A DNA stretch of 64,000 nt from Marchantia polymorpha subsp. ruderalis (lineage: Eukaryota; Streptophyta; Marchantiopsida; Marchantiales; Marchantiaceae). The DNA lies in the NCBI GenBank assembly GCA_037833965.1, contig AP031358.1, forward strand, positions 3,294,001-3,358,000, in the 5' to 3' direction. The notes below the pieces were generated by a model that saw nothing but the letters and a program-made list of their open reading frames with translations, did no database searches and was not told the DNA's origin. Positions 12,601 to 25,031 of the stretch are shown here, one piece after another; positions within the stretch are counted from its first letter, which is position 1; each line of letters begins with the position of its first letter. A program made the position numbers and the translations under genes.

Positions 12601-15600
12601 CTATTTATCAGTTAGTGCTAGCGGACGAGAATTTGAGCCCATAAATACACCGGCGAAAGTTCAGAATGCAAGTTCAGAAACGTTCAGAGACTGACAACTT
12701 CCAGTCGGTTGATGTATTCAGCTAGTCTATCGTATGCCCTTACTATTTTCCAGATCCAGGACCGATTCCCGAAACCTGTATTACCAGCGGGCCAATGCAT
12801 CGCCTAGCAAGTTGCAGTTAGTGAAACAGTGTGCTGGAAGATACTCAGTCCGGTATGAATCCTGATACTGGAGAAGACACAAGTTTTTTCATTCGAATCA
12901 GATAGAAACAAGGTCTTTGGACTGCATTGGCACAGTTACTTGGAGGCTGCAAACTTGCTCGTGGTTTGTCTCGTCAATGTGCATCGCAGACGCTACTGCA
13001 TCTTCAGATATTATGTTTAAAGTACCAGTTGCTTGGCTCATGTGAACATGCAGATAGAAAACCTTCAACAGAACTGGCATAATGAATAGTTGAATCCCTG
13101 GTTCAGTTCTTGCTGAAAGTTGGTGGCATGACTGGTCAATTGTAATGTTTGGGGCTGAGATCAGCGTAAGATTAAACCTTATCCTCAGTTGACTTTGAAC
13201 GTTTAAAAGGTACCCAAGCTATATCCTTCTTAGCTATGCTAACCATGAGCGCACACAAAGGATCTTGTTCCCGTATTAATGTGAGAATGGATTAGCTAAC
13301 TGTTATATTCTCCTGGAATTATTAACCTGTCCGACTATGTTCTGAGCCACTTGCAAGACGTTGACATCTTATCCTGCTTTGAGTCTACAGCATTTCTAGA
13401 CAAAGCAGTTCGATGAAAGGAAGGAGCCTAGAAGAAGTGGCTCTGTTATTGCCAGCAAGTCTTCTTCAAGATACAGGTGAATTTTGTGTTCCATGTCGTT
13501 TTCGACGAGGAACACAATAATGTAGGACTTCGTTATAACCATGAATACATGGCTTCAAACAGCAAAGGTTATCTCCTGATACTGAGTCCTTCTTTAAGTG
13601 ATCACTAGCAAACTCTGGGTCGCCGATACTGGCCATGGCTGCACAACCACAAGTAAGAACTGAAAGGCGATGTGTTTCAAGAATATGTTCTCTACTACAG
13701 AGTGAAATTTTGTCGAATCATGCGTTCGCTCAGGACTGCTATGCTATAGAAACTAAGAGGTGCAGGGACAGATCTTGCAAGGATGTGTGTAACTTATTAC
13801 AGATGCAGTATTACAGGGTCCTTATGCTTGAACTGCGAATTTTTTTTTTCATTACTTAGATTACATCATGATGGAGTGTGATGCAGCTCTGGTGGGCTTC
13901 ATCATGCACAGAGCTAAAGAAGTTTGAAGAGTGTTCAGTTCTACTTATTTTTATCCACTGTGTGTGTGAGAGAGATAAAGAGATTTTGTGGGAGTTTGTA
14001 TGTCAGCCGTCTCAATCAGGTCAAGTTCTCACAATCTGAGGCTAATTCATTGTCAGTCTTCTTAAGCTGTTTAGCGATTGTCGACTTCTTTACCTTATGT
14101 CCAGTGATTGAGCCTTACGTGAAACAAATCTGAAGACAGGTGCAACTGCCCCTTTGTTCTTACCACACATATTATTGGAGCATGTGTGTCACTGATAGCA
14201 GGCTTTCATCATCATACTTTCCGATAATAGAGCTGACTAACGTACAGAGGCCCTGGTTTTATTCATATATAATTCGCCGACATCGATGTCATCAACCTTC
14301 AGCTCTCAACTCTACTCTATGCAGATAACAGTTGCATCGTCTGTTTACCAAACTCGATAGCTAATGGTGGTGTAGATCATTCTCTGAACGCCAATGAACA
14401 GGCAGCAATAGGCGAGTTACTCAGATTCACGACTTATATCAAGCTACCTGGTGACCTCCTGTGTTCTACCAGGTAACTGTTCTGTTCTTGTTCCGGCGGC
14501 TGCTTTTTGCTTTTGATCTTGATTCTCGTGGACTTCAAAGTTCATTCACTCATAGCCTGTATACAACTCGATTGACTGCAATTCGGACAGAGATCTACAT
14601 TGTACTTATATAGAAGCAGATTCGGTACGATTCGTACGAATGAAGCCAGAACATGCAACCCTTGACGGGCGTTTTATATAACTACCCAGACTATCTTTTT
14701 GTTTGACCTTGCTATATCCAGGTCCATGATGTTTTCGAGTGCCTGAACCCCTTTTCTTTTACCCTTTTGAGACCGAACCCGAGAACTTCCGAGTTTTTCT
14801 GATGTCGAAAGAAAAATCATGATATTCCAGTTTTTAAAGTGTGCACGCTCGTTGCGACAGTATGTTACCCGCGCAATGCCTCTGTAGTCTATAAAACAGA
14901 GTGCAGAACGCATGTTCAGTTCTCAGCTCTGCAGAATACTATACTGCAGGCATCTTCACAGCGGGAGAGTTGTAGGTCTCGGATTGAACACAGAATGCAC
15001 CCAACAACTCCAACTGAAGTGCTTATCTTCGAGCAATCGTGTGGATCTGGTGTCAGCTTCGAACGAAGCATTCATTGGAATGCTCGTCACAGATCAGCTA
15101 AGTCTGAACATACGCGCATCCATAAAAGGTGCACATCTTCTTTCATTTGCAGACTTCAGTCCTATATACTCAAGTGATTTGGACATGGAAGGCAACGGAA
15201 ATGCATCTACGTGGTCCATAGAAAGGTCTGATGCATGCACACGATCTTATCTCCGGAGATTTCATCGACGAAAGCTTGAAAGTACGGAAACAGAACTCAA
15301 AGTAGCCCAGCTCTACACTGCATACTCTCTGAAGGATCACCATGCTCATTCTGCTTATCGCCATCGTTTTGGGCAGCGCATGTGGTTCTCTCGTGGAACT
15401 TCAGGATCGAAAAGAGCACACGAGTTTTCGGTGTTAGTCGCGGGCATTTGTTCTGCCAATGCTGGGTAAAGAGTTACTTGAGGGCTCAATCTTAAGAAAG
15501 GTTCGATCTTTCCAAATGAACCAAAACGCAGTTCAAGAGAAACAAACTTTGTTTGCTGACCTCTCGAATAGCATGATTTCAGAGACAGGTTCGAAGTTTT

Positions 15601-15742
15601 GTGCGTACAACGTGTGGTGTGACAGAGGAAATTGCATCTTTACGACGTAGGCTCCAGCAAAGAAGCTATTGCACTTTTCGAAATTTACAAGCCCATCTTG
15701 CTGGTAGATGGTATCAGGTTTGGTGTACCAGCTCGACGAGCC

Positions 15743-15766
15743 TGTAGAAGGTTACAACCTTCTACA
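15743..15766. repeat. Perfect inverted repeat, 11-bp arms
   Basis: Arms TGTAGAAGGTT and AACCTTCTACA are separated by 2 bp. The very short spacer makes it a snap-back palindrome like several others in this window. Confidence 0.7.
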
Positions 15767-15769
15767 AGA

Positions 15770-18700
15770 TTACATTGAAAGGAGCTCAAATCTGGCATGG
15801 AAATTGCAGTTTCCATATGCAAGCAGTCCGTTCGTTCCTACATACAAACTCTCTGATACGTATTTCTGATATTTAACACGATACAAACTGTCCGTTGTAA
15901 CATTCTCGTACTAAGCCATACATCGGGTGTGGCACACAGACGTGGTATAATAAGTATACCACTGGCAGAAAGTTGATCTCAGCTTTAACACATGACATCA
16001 TTGGAAGTGATCATTTTCTGTAAACCATCTCAAAGAAAGTAGATTTAGAGTACTAGAATACAACATCTCTTGCATTGCCTCACACTCATACTACCGTATA
16101 CCTCCTTCTTCCGAACAAGTACTAAAATTAAAATAGTTTTCGAATAGGACTTAACTCATGTTTTTTGCAGGGTACAGAATTTACAGATATCATAATAGAG
16201 CTTATTCTAGTCATAACACAGTAGAAAGAACATGCCATTAGTGTTTTGAGAACTAATATGAGTATTGTTATGCCAGAAACACAACAGTTCTGATTGCATA
16301 GTGCGAACTCAAGATGAATAGAAAATATAAATATTTCAACTAAAATATCTTCGTTTCAATACCGGTAAAGCTGAAGTATATTAAATTACTATTTCAACTC
16401 TCTTTTCTCACTAGACACTGGATATAAATACCTGTCGCTCAGTACCGACGGGGATTGTTGAAAATACCCTCGGATATCTTTACTTGTATGCAGCACCAGC
16501 ACACTCTTTATGGTTATTAACGTCAAGAATCAAATGGATGATCCAGTTTCATGCATTCATTTGAAACTTTTTATAAGATTCTAGCAAGAAATTGCCAAAA
16601 GCTCTAGTTTACAGTGATAAATGAACGAATAATACATAAAATCTAAAATCTACTATGCAAAAATAAAATAAAAAATAAATGAAGATTACATTTCAAGCAG
16701 ATAAATCAATAAATTTGAATTAAATTCCTCTTAATCTTGATTCAAAAAAGGTAAGATGTATTTACATCTTTGATCACAATTTTAATTTTAGAAACACAAA
16801 AATTTAAGCAATCTGATGAAAGGAATCAAAGCAATCAGTTTAGAATACATTAGTTTATTTCAAAACATGATCATTTTACATGAATCAAAGAATTTGGTTC
16901 TTATATTCAGAATTCAAAATCGTTGTTAGATAATTTTGAGATATCAATCATTCTAAAGAATACAGAAATCTAATTTCTACTATCTTCATAAGATAGTGTA
17001 GACTGCAGAAATATATAGTTCTTCTAATGAGGTCATCACTTTGAAATTTGATAGCATAGACATATATTTTGACGTGCTTTAACGAAGTGACTTCCTACTT
17101 TGTGTTCTTTTATCACTCTTGACAAGTAATGTTTCCCACTTGTAAATATCTTCGTTATCATCAGCGAAAGTGCTTCTAAAATTTGTACTAACACTTTCAA
17201 CTTGGTTCTTTGGATAACAAGATTGAGACCTGGTTATTCCGAGATTATTCAACAGTAAAAGAGAAATGCATTATGAATTAACGTCAGGTTTGAGTAGAAT
17301 TTTGAAAAAACAAAATCTAATGATATCTAACCATGAATAAACCTAATTAAATATCTCAAGGTAGTACATTATTGGTTTTTTAAAATTTAAATGTCTCAAT
17401 CTCATAGAAAGGATTGCATTTTAAACATTTTTATAAGCATAATAAAATTTGGTCCCATAATGTTGAAAGCCATAATTATGGAACCAATTTAATGACATAT
17501 AAATATAATGTCAATGAATCATATCTATTCCTCAAAGAAAAGAAAAATTTGGATAAATGTTTTTTTTTAAATAGAAAATTATTGATACTTCTTAAAATTA
17601 CATTCAAAGCTTTTGATGAGGGTTTGACCATAAATTTCAAACTTATGATTTTTTATGGAAAATAATTATATATAATTCAAATGATGCTTGGAATTTATAT
17701 TAATTACCTGGAATTGTAAAAATTATTCCAAAAATATATATATTTGTTGAAAAAAATGTATCAGGTATTTTAGAAAACTACTTTATTATGCAAAAGTAGA
17801 TTATTCAAATTTTCTTTAACAAAACAAGCAATCTTCTGAAACAGGAAAAAAATATAAGAGATATACATAGTAAAAGTACAAGAATAAAGACGTGAACTTT
17901 TGTAGAAAAATTTTTCATTGATGATATTTTAAAAACAAATTCATGCCTGAAAAATTCGTATTGAATAGTTGTATCGATAGTAAAATAAAGCTCAATAATG
18001 TTGTCTAATGTAGATGAAATGCAGTATCTTAAAAACACATTCTGAAATTATATAAAAATTTCGTTTATGTGAATTTGTTTTACCGAAATTACATCGTTGA
18101 ATCAAATCAAATCTATCATCACAAAACTTTACTGAAGAAATGAAAATATTCTTCATTGCTGTAAACAAATTTTGTAAATGACGTGAAACAAATATAATGA
18201 TATTAAAAAAAATTAATTTAAATCTTGAGAGCTTTATACGTGATTTTCTTTGTTAACGAAACTAATAAAAAAATAAAATCTCATCATAGATTATAAAAAT
18301 ATGTTTGACAACCATTACTTTTAATCAAAATGATATGAAAATTCATGATTAATATTGTCTTTAACTGATATAATAATTTTGCAAAAAATATAAAACCTAA
18401 AAAAAAAAAATTTGTAATTGAATGAAACTGTGGTCAAAACAAGATGGAGTAACGTTAATTATATGTATACATATAATTATATAATTAAGTGACACAATGT
18501 GCTTAAAAAATTCCTAAATAGATAAATTTAGGATATAAATGTAATAAGAAACAGCAAAAATATATACTTACCACAAACTGAAAAACAATGGTGATAAAAA
18601 AATACCTAATTTGTCACTCTTGGACTATATTCACAAAAACAATAAGGTTTTATTAATAACCTTACAAAATGTTGAAAGTAAGATATGTCATTTTTATATA

Positions 18701-18890
18701 TATATTAAAATCCTTAATTCTACTTGTAATTCTTATTTGATTTAGATTAATAAAATTTTATTCTAAGACTTCAGTTACTATTAGAAAATGAATTATTATT
18801 CTAGACATTGGACGGATTGTATTGCGTCTCACTCTAGTTATCAACCGTTGGCTAAGAATACTTTTGACCTCTGATATCACTAGGACATAA
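15770..18890. other. AT-rich gene-free tract
   Basis: Composition becomes strongly AT-rich, with long A and T runs and frequent stops in all frames, most clearly after about 16.6 kb. No gene, RNA or complete mobile element is seen. Decayed transposon sequence is likely but not identifiable by eye. Confidence 0.5.
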
Positions 18891-18899
18891 GTGTATGTT

Positions 18900-20205
18900 A
18901 GTTTACAAAATCCAAACCAATCAAAAAGATCATCCACTTGCTTGTTGATCTTTCTTGATGAGTTGAAGAAGTCGTCTAAGTAAAATCATCCTAATGCATG
19001 TTGATGTGATTAGCAAGATCACCAACTTTTGATGGCCTTGATAATCAAGAAGTATATTTATAAGTATAATTGTTATCTTCTTTATATTTCTTAATAAGTT
19101 CAAGATGTAGTTTGAGAAAGATCATTCCGACACCAAGAATGTCACCTTGGTCGGCAAAATCACAAACTAACTTTTTACCTTTTTCTTGATGAGTTCAAGA
19201 AGTACTTAAGATGATTATAACGAGGCCATGGGTGTTGACATAGAGGCAAATGTAGCTTCTAGGAGTATGAAAAACCTCAAATGGCATGTTGTCACCTAAA
19301 CCTAGAGTTTAGGATACTTTCAGAAGTTTTAGCTAAGCGAATGACATGTTGTCGCATATTGGAAACTAGTCAAACCTACCATGATTTATCTGTGTAAAAG
19401 TAAATTAGATAACAATTATTATTTGTTACTATGGTAATTTTTCAAATTATATAAGTAGAGAGGTAGAGAAAACACTCTCAAGCAAGTTTGAATAATTTGT
19501 TGTGTGAGGATTTTTTTCATCAATATAAATTTGAGTTTCATTATTCTTTTTGGTTCAGATGAATATTTGCAATTGAGTAATGAGTGAATAGTTTGTATAG
19601 TAGAGTGTTTGCGATAGAGCATATTCAAAATCTTTACCTTCCAAAACAAAATGAGCTTCCACAAAATCATCTGAGTTATAATTGAGTGAGAGTGAGCTTG
19701 GAGATCAGAGTTCAAGAAGTGGTTTAAGGAAGATCATACCTTGACTTCAAGGTCAAGGTGTCACTATGATTGACAAAGCAGGAGGAGAGAGATGGACAAC
19801 ACATGTTTGAATTTCATATATCTCCCTACATTGTCAAAGCTCAACAGAAGAAGTTGAGTGCAATAAGTCTATATCAGCTTACAAGATCCAAATCAACCAA
19901 AAAGACCATAACGCCTTGTTTATCTATCTTGATGAGATAAGTAAGTTATTTAGAAAGAATATTCCTATGTCATGGATGTCACCGTGGTTCGCAAAGCCAA
20001 AGGAGAGAGATGGAAAGACATGTTTGAATTTGATAAGACTTCCTTCATTGCCAAGGTTCAAGAGAAGAAGCAAACTACAATAAATCTATGTGAGGTAAAA
20101 AGATCCAAAGCAATTGAAGAGATAGATGAAGAAGTACCTTTGTGGCGGAGGCCACAAAGTGACTTCTTCATCTATCTTAATGACTTAAGGAAGATGCAAT
20201 AACGT
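18900..20205 (+). repeat. Left part of a degenerate tandem HMG-box array
   Basis: Repeats of an HMG-box coding unit on the plus strand. The anchor (phrase CTTGATGAGTTCAAGAAG and variants) recurs near 18957, 19040, 19093, 19188, about 19711, 19931 and 20172. The best-preserved unit translates to segments such as GERWKDMFEFDKTSF and AKVQEKKQ, matching helices II and III of plant HMGB proteins (family pattern GEKWKSLSDSEKAPYVAKADKRK). Frameshifts, stops and an unrelated stretch at about 19240-19690 break the coding sense. It stops inside a unit at about 20205, where an insertion begins. Confidence 0.8.
20117..20179. repeat. Imperfect 29-bp fold-back palindrome inside the HMG array
   Basis: The left arm at about 20117-20146 is nearly the reverse complement of the right arm at 20151-20179, with a 4-bp centre (GGAG). 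The right arm is the normal start of an HMG unit; the left arm looks like an inverted copy of it inserted ahead. Confidence 0.7.
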
Positions 20206-20609
20206 AGTTTTTCTTTTTTTTTTAAAATGAGAAGTTTGAGAGGTAGAAGACTAGTGATTTCAAACTTTTTGAATAAGAATACTATTAAGTAGAGTTAATA
20301 GTGGATTCTGTGGTAGAGGTCCTATTAGTAGTAGTGTAATACATTTAGCTTACTCTCTTTCAAGTTATTGTTTTTTACTTGTAGGCAGTAAAGTTGAATT
20401 AGATAAGTTATGATCTGATAGAGTAAATACCCCATACTTTTTTCAATTAGTAAAGACTTGACTTAGCTAGGGTCCTGATAAATAAAGCTCAGCACGCTGG
20501 TTCTAACGAGCCCAAGAACTTCTGAAACGGATAACAGATCATTGAGTTCTGAGTGTCAGAAGTGGCTCGTTTGGATAGACAAAGGCGCAGAAGGACCTTC
20601 GGCCGAACG

Positions 20610-20617
20610 GTCTTCGG
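20610..20617. repeat. Left target-site duplication of the hAT element
   Basis: GTCTTCGG, paired with GTCTTCAA at 25024-25031; the last two bases have diverged. Confidence 0.65.
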
Positions 20618-21353
20618 TAGTGTTGGAGGCACACACTCCAAGGGCATGCCCGGGTGCGAGGGCACGGGGTCATGCCCTGATCACAAAAATATATACGGGC
20701 ATGCTTGTATGTATTTATTACACGCGTATTTGAGATTACCGTTCATAAGTTAATACTAATACCAACCATGTTACATGTCATCACTTAAATGACTTTACGT
20801 GTCACTCTCTAACAAAAGCTTTACGTGTTACTCTAAAAAGTAAAAAAACGATCTGCTTCTCTAAAAAAACAAAAAACGATCTGCTCCTCCCGTTCATGCG
20901 TTTCTTTGAGGAGACGGTTTACGTTTACGTGTCACCCTAAAAAAAAAAAGATCAGCTACTCCCTCGCTTACGTGTGCACTGCTCGCACATTCACACGATT
21001 CCTAATCGTAATTTGTATTCTTATAAGTTCAAGGTCTGAAGATTAGGTCAATTGTTCCAAAGGTTTCGTTTCTCAGGTGTAGATCAATCTAGAATTTCTG
21101 CCCAGTCCTTGGAATGGTATGTTTTTCTTTAGACACCTGCTGAAATTGTTGCAAAAAATTCTTTGAACGCGGAGGAAGCACAAGAATCTGCGAAGTCAAT
21201 CAAAGATCACGAACAAAGACCTCAAGGTTGAGAGGTATGACACAATGCTGCTCTTGGACTTTATGAAATGTATGACCTGTTGTAAGTGACCACATCCAGT
21301 CCATCATCAATTTTTATTGTACTTTCGTATCAACTTGGGGTATTTTATTTTAT

Positions 21354-22007
21354 TCCTTGTACTGGAATGGCCTTTTCCGCACTTCTATATGAAATATACT
21401 TTTTCCCAGAAGTTCAGATTATCATCACTATTGCAAAAATTGTGTTCAATAGAATAGGTTCAGATGGTTTCATTTATTTAAGTTGCTCACGACATGTCAG
21501 AGCAGAAGGAGCACTGTCCGCTGATAGAATTTTAGATTCTGAATTTGTTGCAGAGTGAGTTTATTGAATATTGTAATGATGTGCTCGTATGGGTGTAGGG
21601 CCTTCAACTTATTCATTCACTTTCTTCTCAGTCACAACCAGTTCCAGCTACTACTAACAAATTGCTCAAGCATCAAGCCATGCAACTAAAGCAATGACAT
21701 CCTACGTATTTCTCATGTATGCTTTGAGAAATCTGTATACATTTGACCCACTTTCTATATCTCTAAGCGGAACCAGTTTAACTACAAGTGATTCCGGTTT
21801 TGGTCCTTGTACTGGACTGGCGTTTTCCGCGTTTCCGTATGTAATGTACTTTTTTTCAGAAGTTCAGAAGTCTTATCACTATTGCAAAAACTGTGTCTTC
21901 TAGAATAGTTTCAGATGGTTTTGTTTATTTAAGTTGCTCACGACATTTCAGAGCAGAATGAGCCCTGTCCGCTGAGAGAATTTTAGATTCTGAATCTGTT
22001 GTACAGT
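21354..22007. repeat. Internal direct repeat within the hAT element
   Basis: About 205 bp starting at 21354 (TCCTTGTACTGGA) recurs at 21804 at a constant offset near 450 bp with scattered mismatches. It is non-coding and lies between the left end and the transposase. Confidence 0.75.
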
Positions 22008-22671
22008 GAAAGATGATACGTTGTGATGTTGTTTGTACATGTTTTGACGATCTAGTTGGATTTACTAACACACTCGAATACCATCGAACATTTGTTTTCT
22101 GGTGGAGTAAAATCTTTTTCAATAGTAGTTGGAAAATCTTAAAATTTTTTGAAATAAGTCTCTCTGCTGTTCAGGGGTATTGTCGTGAACATAGGTTTTG
22201 CATTTTTGAAAGTGTTGCATTTTCATTTAATGTTTATTCATCTATCTAATCATTTCTGTTACGTTTGTTGTGTTCTACAGTTTATAATGGTTATTTATTC
22301 TCAAGTTTTTTCAATATTCATTGAACTTGACATTGTCGTACAGACAATAAATTTGCAAATGTTCATATATTAGATTTTTTATACACATAAATGTTTTAGA
22401 AATGATTGGTCATTTACTAGGACTAAACAAGTGACAGTCACTGTAATGTGAATGTGGGGGCAAGTTTAAACTTCCTCATCTTTGGTTTGTTAGAGATGAT
22501 GTTTTTCTGTTAATGTTGTTTGCGTTAGGTGCGTGACATCAGGTTCTGTTGTTGTGTGAAAAGCTTCTAATACACTGTGTTTAATATTTTGATAATTTAA
22601 TGTATGCAGGTTGTAATATGTCGATGCATTCATTTCCCCTTGATCAATTGCCTACTTAGGAACCAGAAACA

Positions 22672-24791
22672 GTGAACGTAATTTTAGATTCACAGCCATC
22701 CTCAGTACAGAGTACACAAACACCACAACCAACCCCAGTACAGAAAACTGAAATACCACGCGGATGGATAAAATCGGATGAATCTATAAATCCAAGATGG
22801 CATTGCTTTTATCGTTCTTGTGAGAAAGGAAGTGGGAATCGGTATCGTGCCAAGTGTATACATTGTCGAGAAGAGCTTGATGGAAAACCTGATAAATTAG
22901 AATTTCATATACTACATCGTTTCACACTGGATTCTATGAGTAGGGTCGAATACATGCGTATTGTAGAGCGATTCTCAAAGAGAAAACGTATGTCAGCAAA
23001 TAGATTAATTAGATCTCAGTTAGATTTTGAATCTGAGCAAATGACTTCTTCAGGTCATTACCAACAACAACTACTTAAGTACTTTAGTCCTCCAATGAGT
23101 TCAGACATATTAGAAGGTCATCATTTGAGGTTTGTAGATTTTCTAGTAGCCTCCAACAGTTCTTTCAATGTATGTTGTAACAAAGAGCTGGGGATATTTA
23201 TGTGTGGCATCAACCCCAACTACACTCTTCCTTCTAGAAGAGTTGTCTTAGATAGATTGTTGCAAAAACGCTATAGCGAGTGTCTACTGGAGTTGGGAGA
23301 GGAGTTGAAAAATGCCAGTGATGTGACAATAACTATGGATGGATGGGAAGATGTGTCCAATAATTTGATTTATGCTGTGATGGCTATCACAAGTGTAAAA
23401 CAGTGGATGGTAGATATTGTACACTTCACAGGACGGCCAACAGCAAATGCATTGTAGCAACAACTGATACTGTCAACCAATAAAAGCCTTCTTTCATTGG
23501 CAGCAGTCGTTGCCTTTGTATCAGACAGTCCAACCACTATGATAAGATTAAGAAATAATCTGGCAAGCTCAAATCTGAATATTGTTCGCTTGCGATGTGC
23601 TCTTCATCAACTGAATCTTATCACATGTTTCATAGTATCATGAGATGATACTATGAAACATGTCTTCAAAAAATACTGCAAGTTGATAAAATTTTTTACA
23701 AGTTCTCATTACGGGTCCATACATCTCAAGACATGGGGTGGAGAGAACAATATTAGGAAATTCTTATCTAGTTTTTGCGAAACATGGTGGTATTCAGCCG
23801 TACTTGTATGTCTTGGTGTGGCATCCTATCAGAAAGGATTTCAACATTGTGTCAAAAAATCAAAGCTACCTAATGAAACTCCCATCAACAAAGATATTTT
23901 TAAATTGGTGGAGGATGATTATCATTTTGCAATGAACAAAGAACTTTGCAAACTTATTAAGCCCATAGTTGATAGTACAGCTCATCTTGAGCAGAGTTCA
24001 ACCACATTAGATCAGATTTTTGCACAACTTATCAAATTGTACATAGTTGTAGATACTGATGTTACCGAGAACCGCAGCATTTTCAAAGCTCACATGATCA
24101 AGATTATTCGAAAGAGATCTTTTGAATTTGATCATACGATCCTATTTTATAGCTCTTTTCTTGAATCCTCAATACCAATCGGTCGCCATCTCCAGAAAAA
24201 AGACATATAACAACATTCAAAAAGATATTGCAAATCTTGCAAAAGGACTGAGATTCACCAAGGCGGACACAATATCTCTTCTGGCGGATCTGAACGAGTA
24301 CAAGAATCGGAGTGGAGCTTTCACACACAGTCAACTCAAAGACAGTGCAATCAATTTTTGGCAATCACTTGTTTGTGCAAATGCTTTGCGTGTCTTTGCT
24401 TTGAAATTTTTTTTCCATTGCTCCTCATAATGCGACAGTGGAACGATTGTTTTCACAGCTCTCATTATCAAAGACAAAAATTTGCAATCGCATGTCAGTC
24501 GAACGCATGAAGATGCTTGCCATTGTTAGATCAAGTCTCAACTTACATTCAAAATCAAATTCAAGATTGTCTTCATTGCTAGCCCTAGAGCAAGAGAGTT
24601 CATTTAATATAGCACTTGAAGAAGATGAAGATCTTAATATGATACTGGCGGTTGAATTGAGTTTGGAAGATCTAGATTTTACTTGCGAGGATAATGATGA
24701 TTTTCATGAAGATTTTGATTCGTATTTTGATTTTGTTAGATTTAGACAAAAGTCATTTCCATATCTGAATGAAACAAAAATGGAAACTTAG
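22672..24791 (+). pseudogene. hAT transposase, BED zinc finger / DUF659 / hAT dimerisation, disrupted
   Basis: The N-terminal part has a BED-like finger (WHCFYRSC, KCIHC, EFHILHRF). The DUF659-like catalytic region follows, with TMDGWEDVSN and, further on, VAFVSDSP (candidate catalytic aspartates). The C-terminal hAT dimerisation block reads APHNATVERLFSQLSLSKTK. Lesions: an in-frame TAG at 23457, an in-frame TGA at 23641-23643 at the centre of a perfect palindrome, a frame change near 24160 (before LNPQYQS) and another in a T-run near 24412. The first open segment may begin after a splice acceptor at about 22660 (CTACTTAG). With two stops and two frame changes it should not make an active enzyme. 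Confidence 0.85.
23623..23663. repeat. Perfect 19-bp snap-back palindrome in the transposase
   Basis: Arms 23623-23641 and 23645-23663 are exact reverse complements around a 3-bp centre (GAG). The stop codon TGA lies at its centre, and the reading frame is the same before and after, as after an inverted-template insertion whose length is a multiple of three. Confidence 0.9.
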
Positions 24792-25023
24792 ACAAGAGTG
24801 ATAGACGAAGAAGATTGGAATTGTAGACGATGTATTAGTTTGAAAAATATAACAGTATGATTTTATATAAAGTCAAGATTTTATTTGTGAAAAGTCCAAA
24901 ATACATGTATGTATAATTTTTCATATATACATGCGGGCATGCCCAGGGGCATGGGGCATGTCTATCAAGCTTAAAAGGCACAAGCGGCATGCCTGTGAAA
25001 AAACATGCATGTCTCCAACCCTA

Positions 25024-25031
25024 GTCTTCAA
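25024..25031. repeat. Right target-site duplication of the hAT element
   Basis: GTCTTCAA, directly after the terminal CCAACCCTA of the transposon. Confidence 0.65.

Larger units (their letters stand above)
6608..15740. other. Long unassigned interval
   Basis: Apart from the possible PPR remnant, I see no gene with recognisable domains. Many frames of 60 to 185 codons occur; the longest, 14912-15469 on the plus strand (185 codons), has no motif I know. A 31-codon frame at 15342-15437 starts with a signal-peptide-like hydrophobic run (MLILLIAIVLGSACGS) but has no supporting context. Base composition is intermediate, unlike the AT-rich DNA that follows. Confidence 0.4.
20618..25023 (+). mobile_element. 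hAT-family DNA transposon, 4406 bp, apparently non-autonomous by decay
   Basis: The left end TAGTGTTGGAGGCA and the right end, reverse-complemented, TAGGGTTGGAGACA form terminal inverted repeats with two mismatches in 14. The element is flanked by GTCTTCGG (20610-20617) and GTCTTCAA (25024-25031), an 8-bp target duplication with 6 of 8 matching, as expected for hAT. Subterminal GGGCATGCCC and GGGGCATG motifs cluster at both ends, typical of transposase-binding repeats. A broken transposase lies in the right half. An internal direct repeat offset by about 450 bp lies at 21354-22007. Confidence 0.85.
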
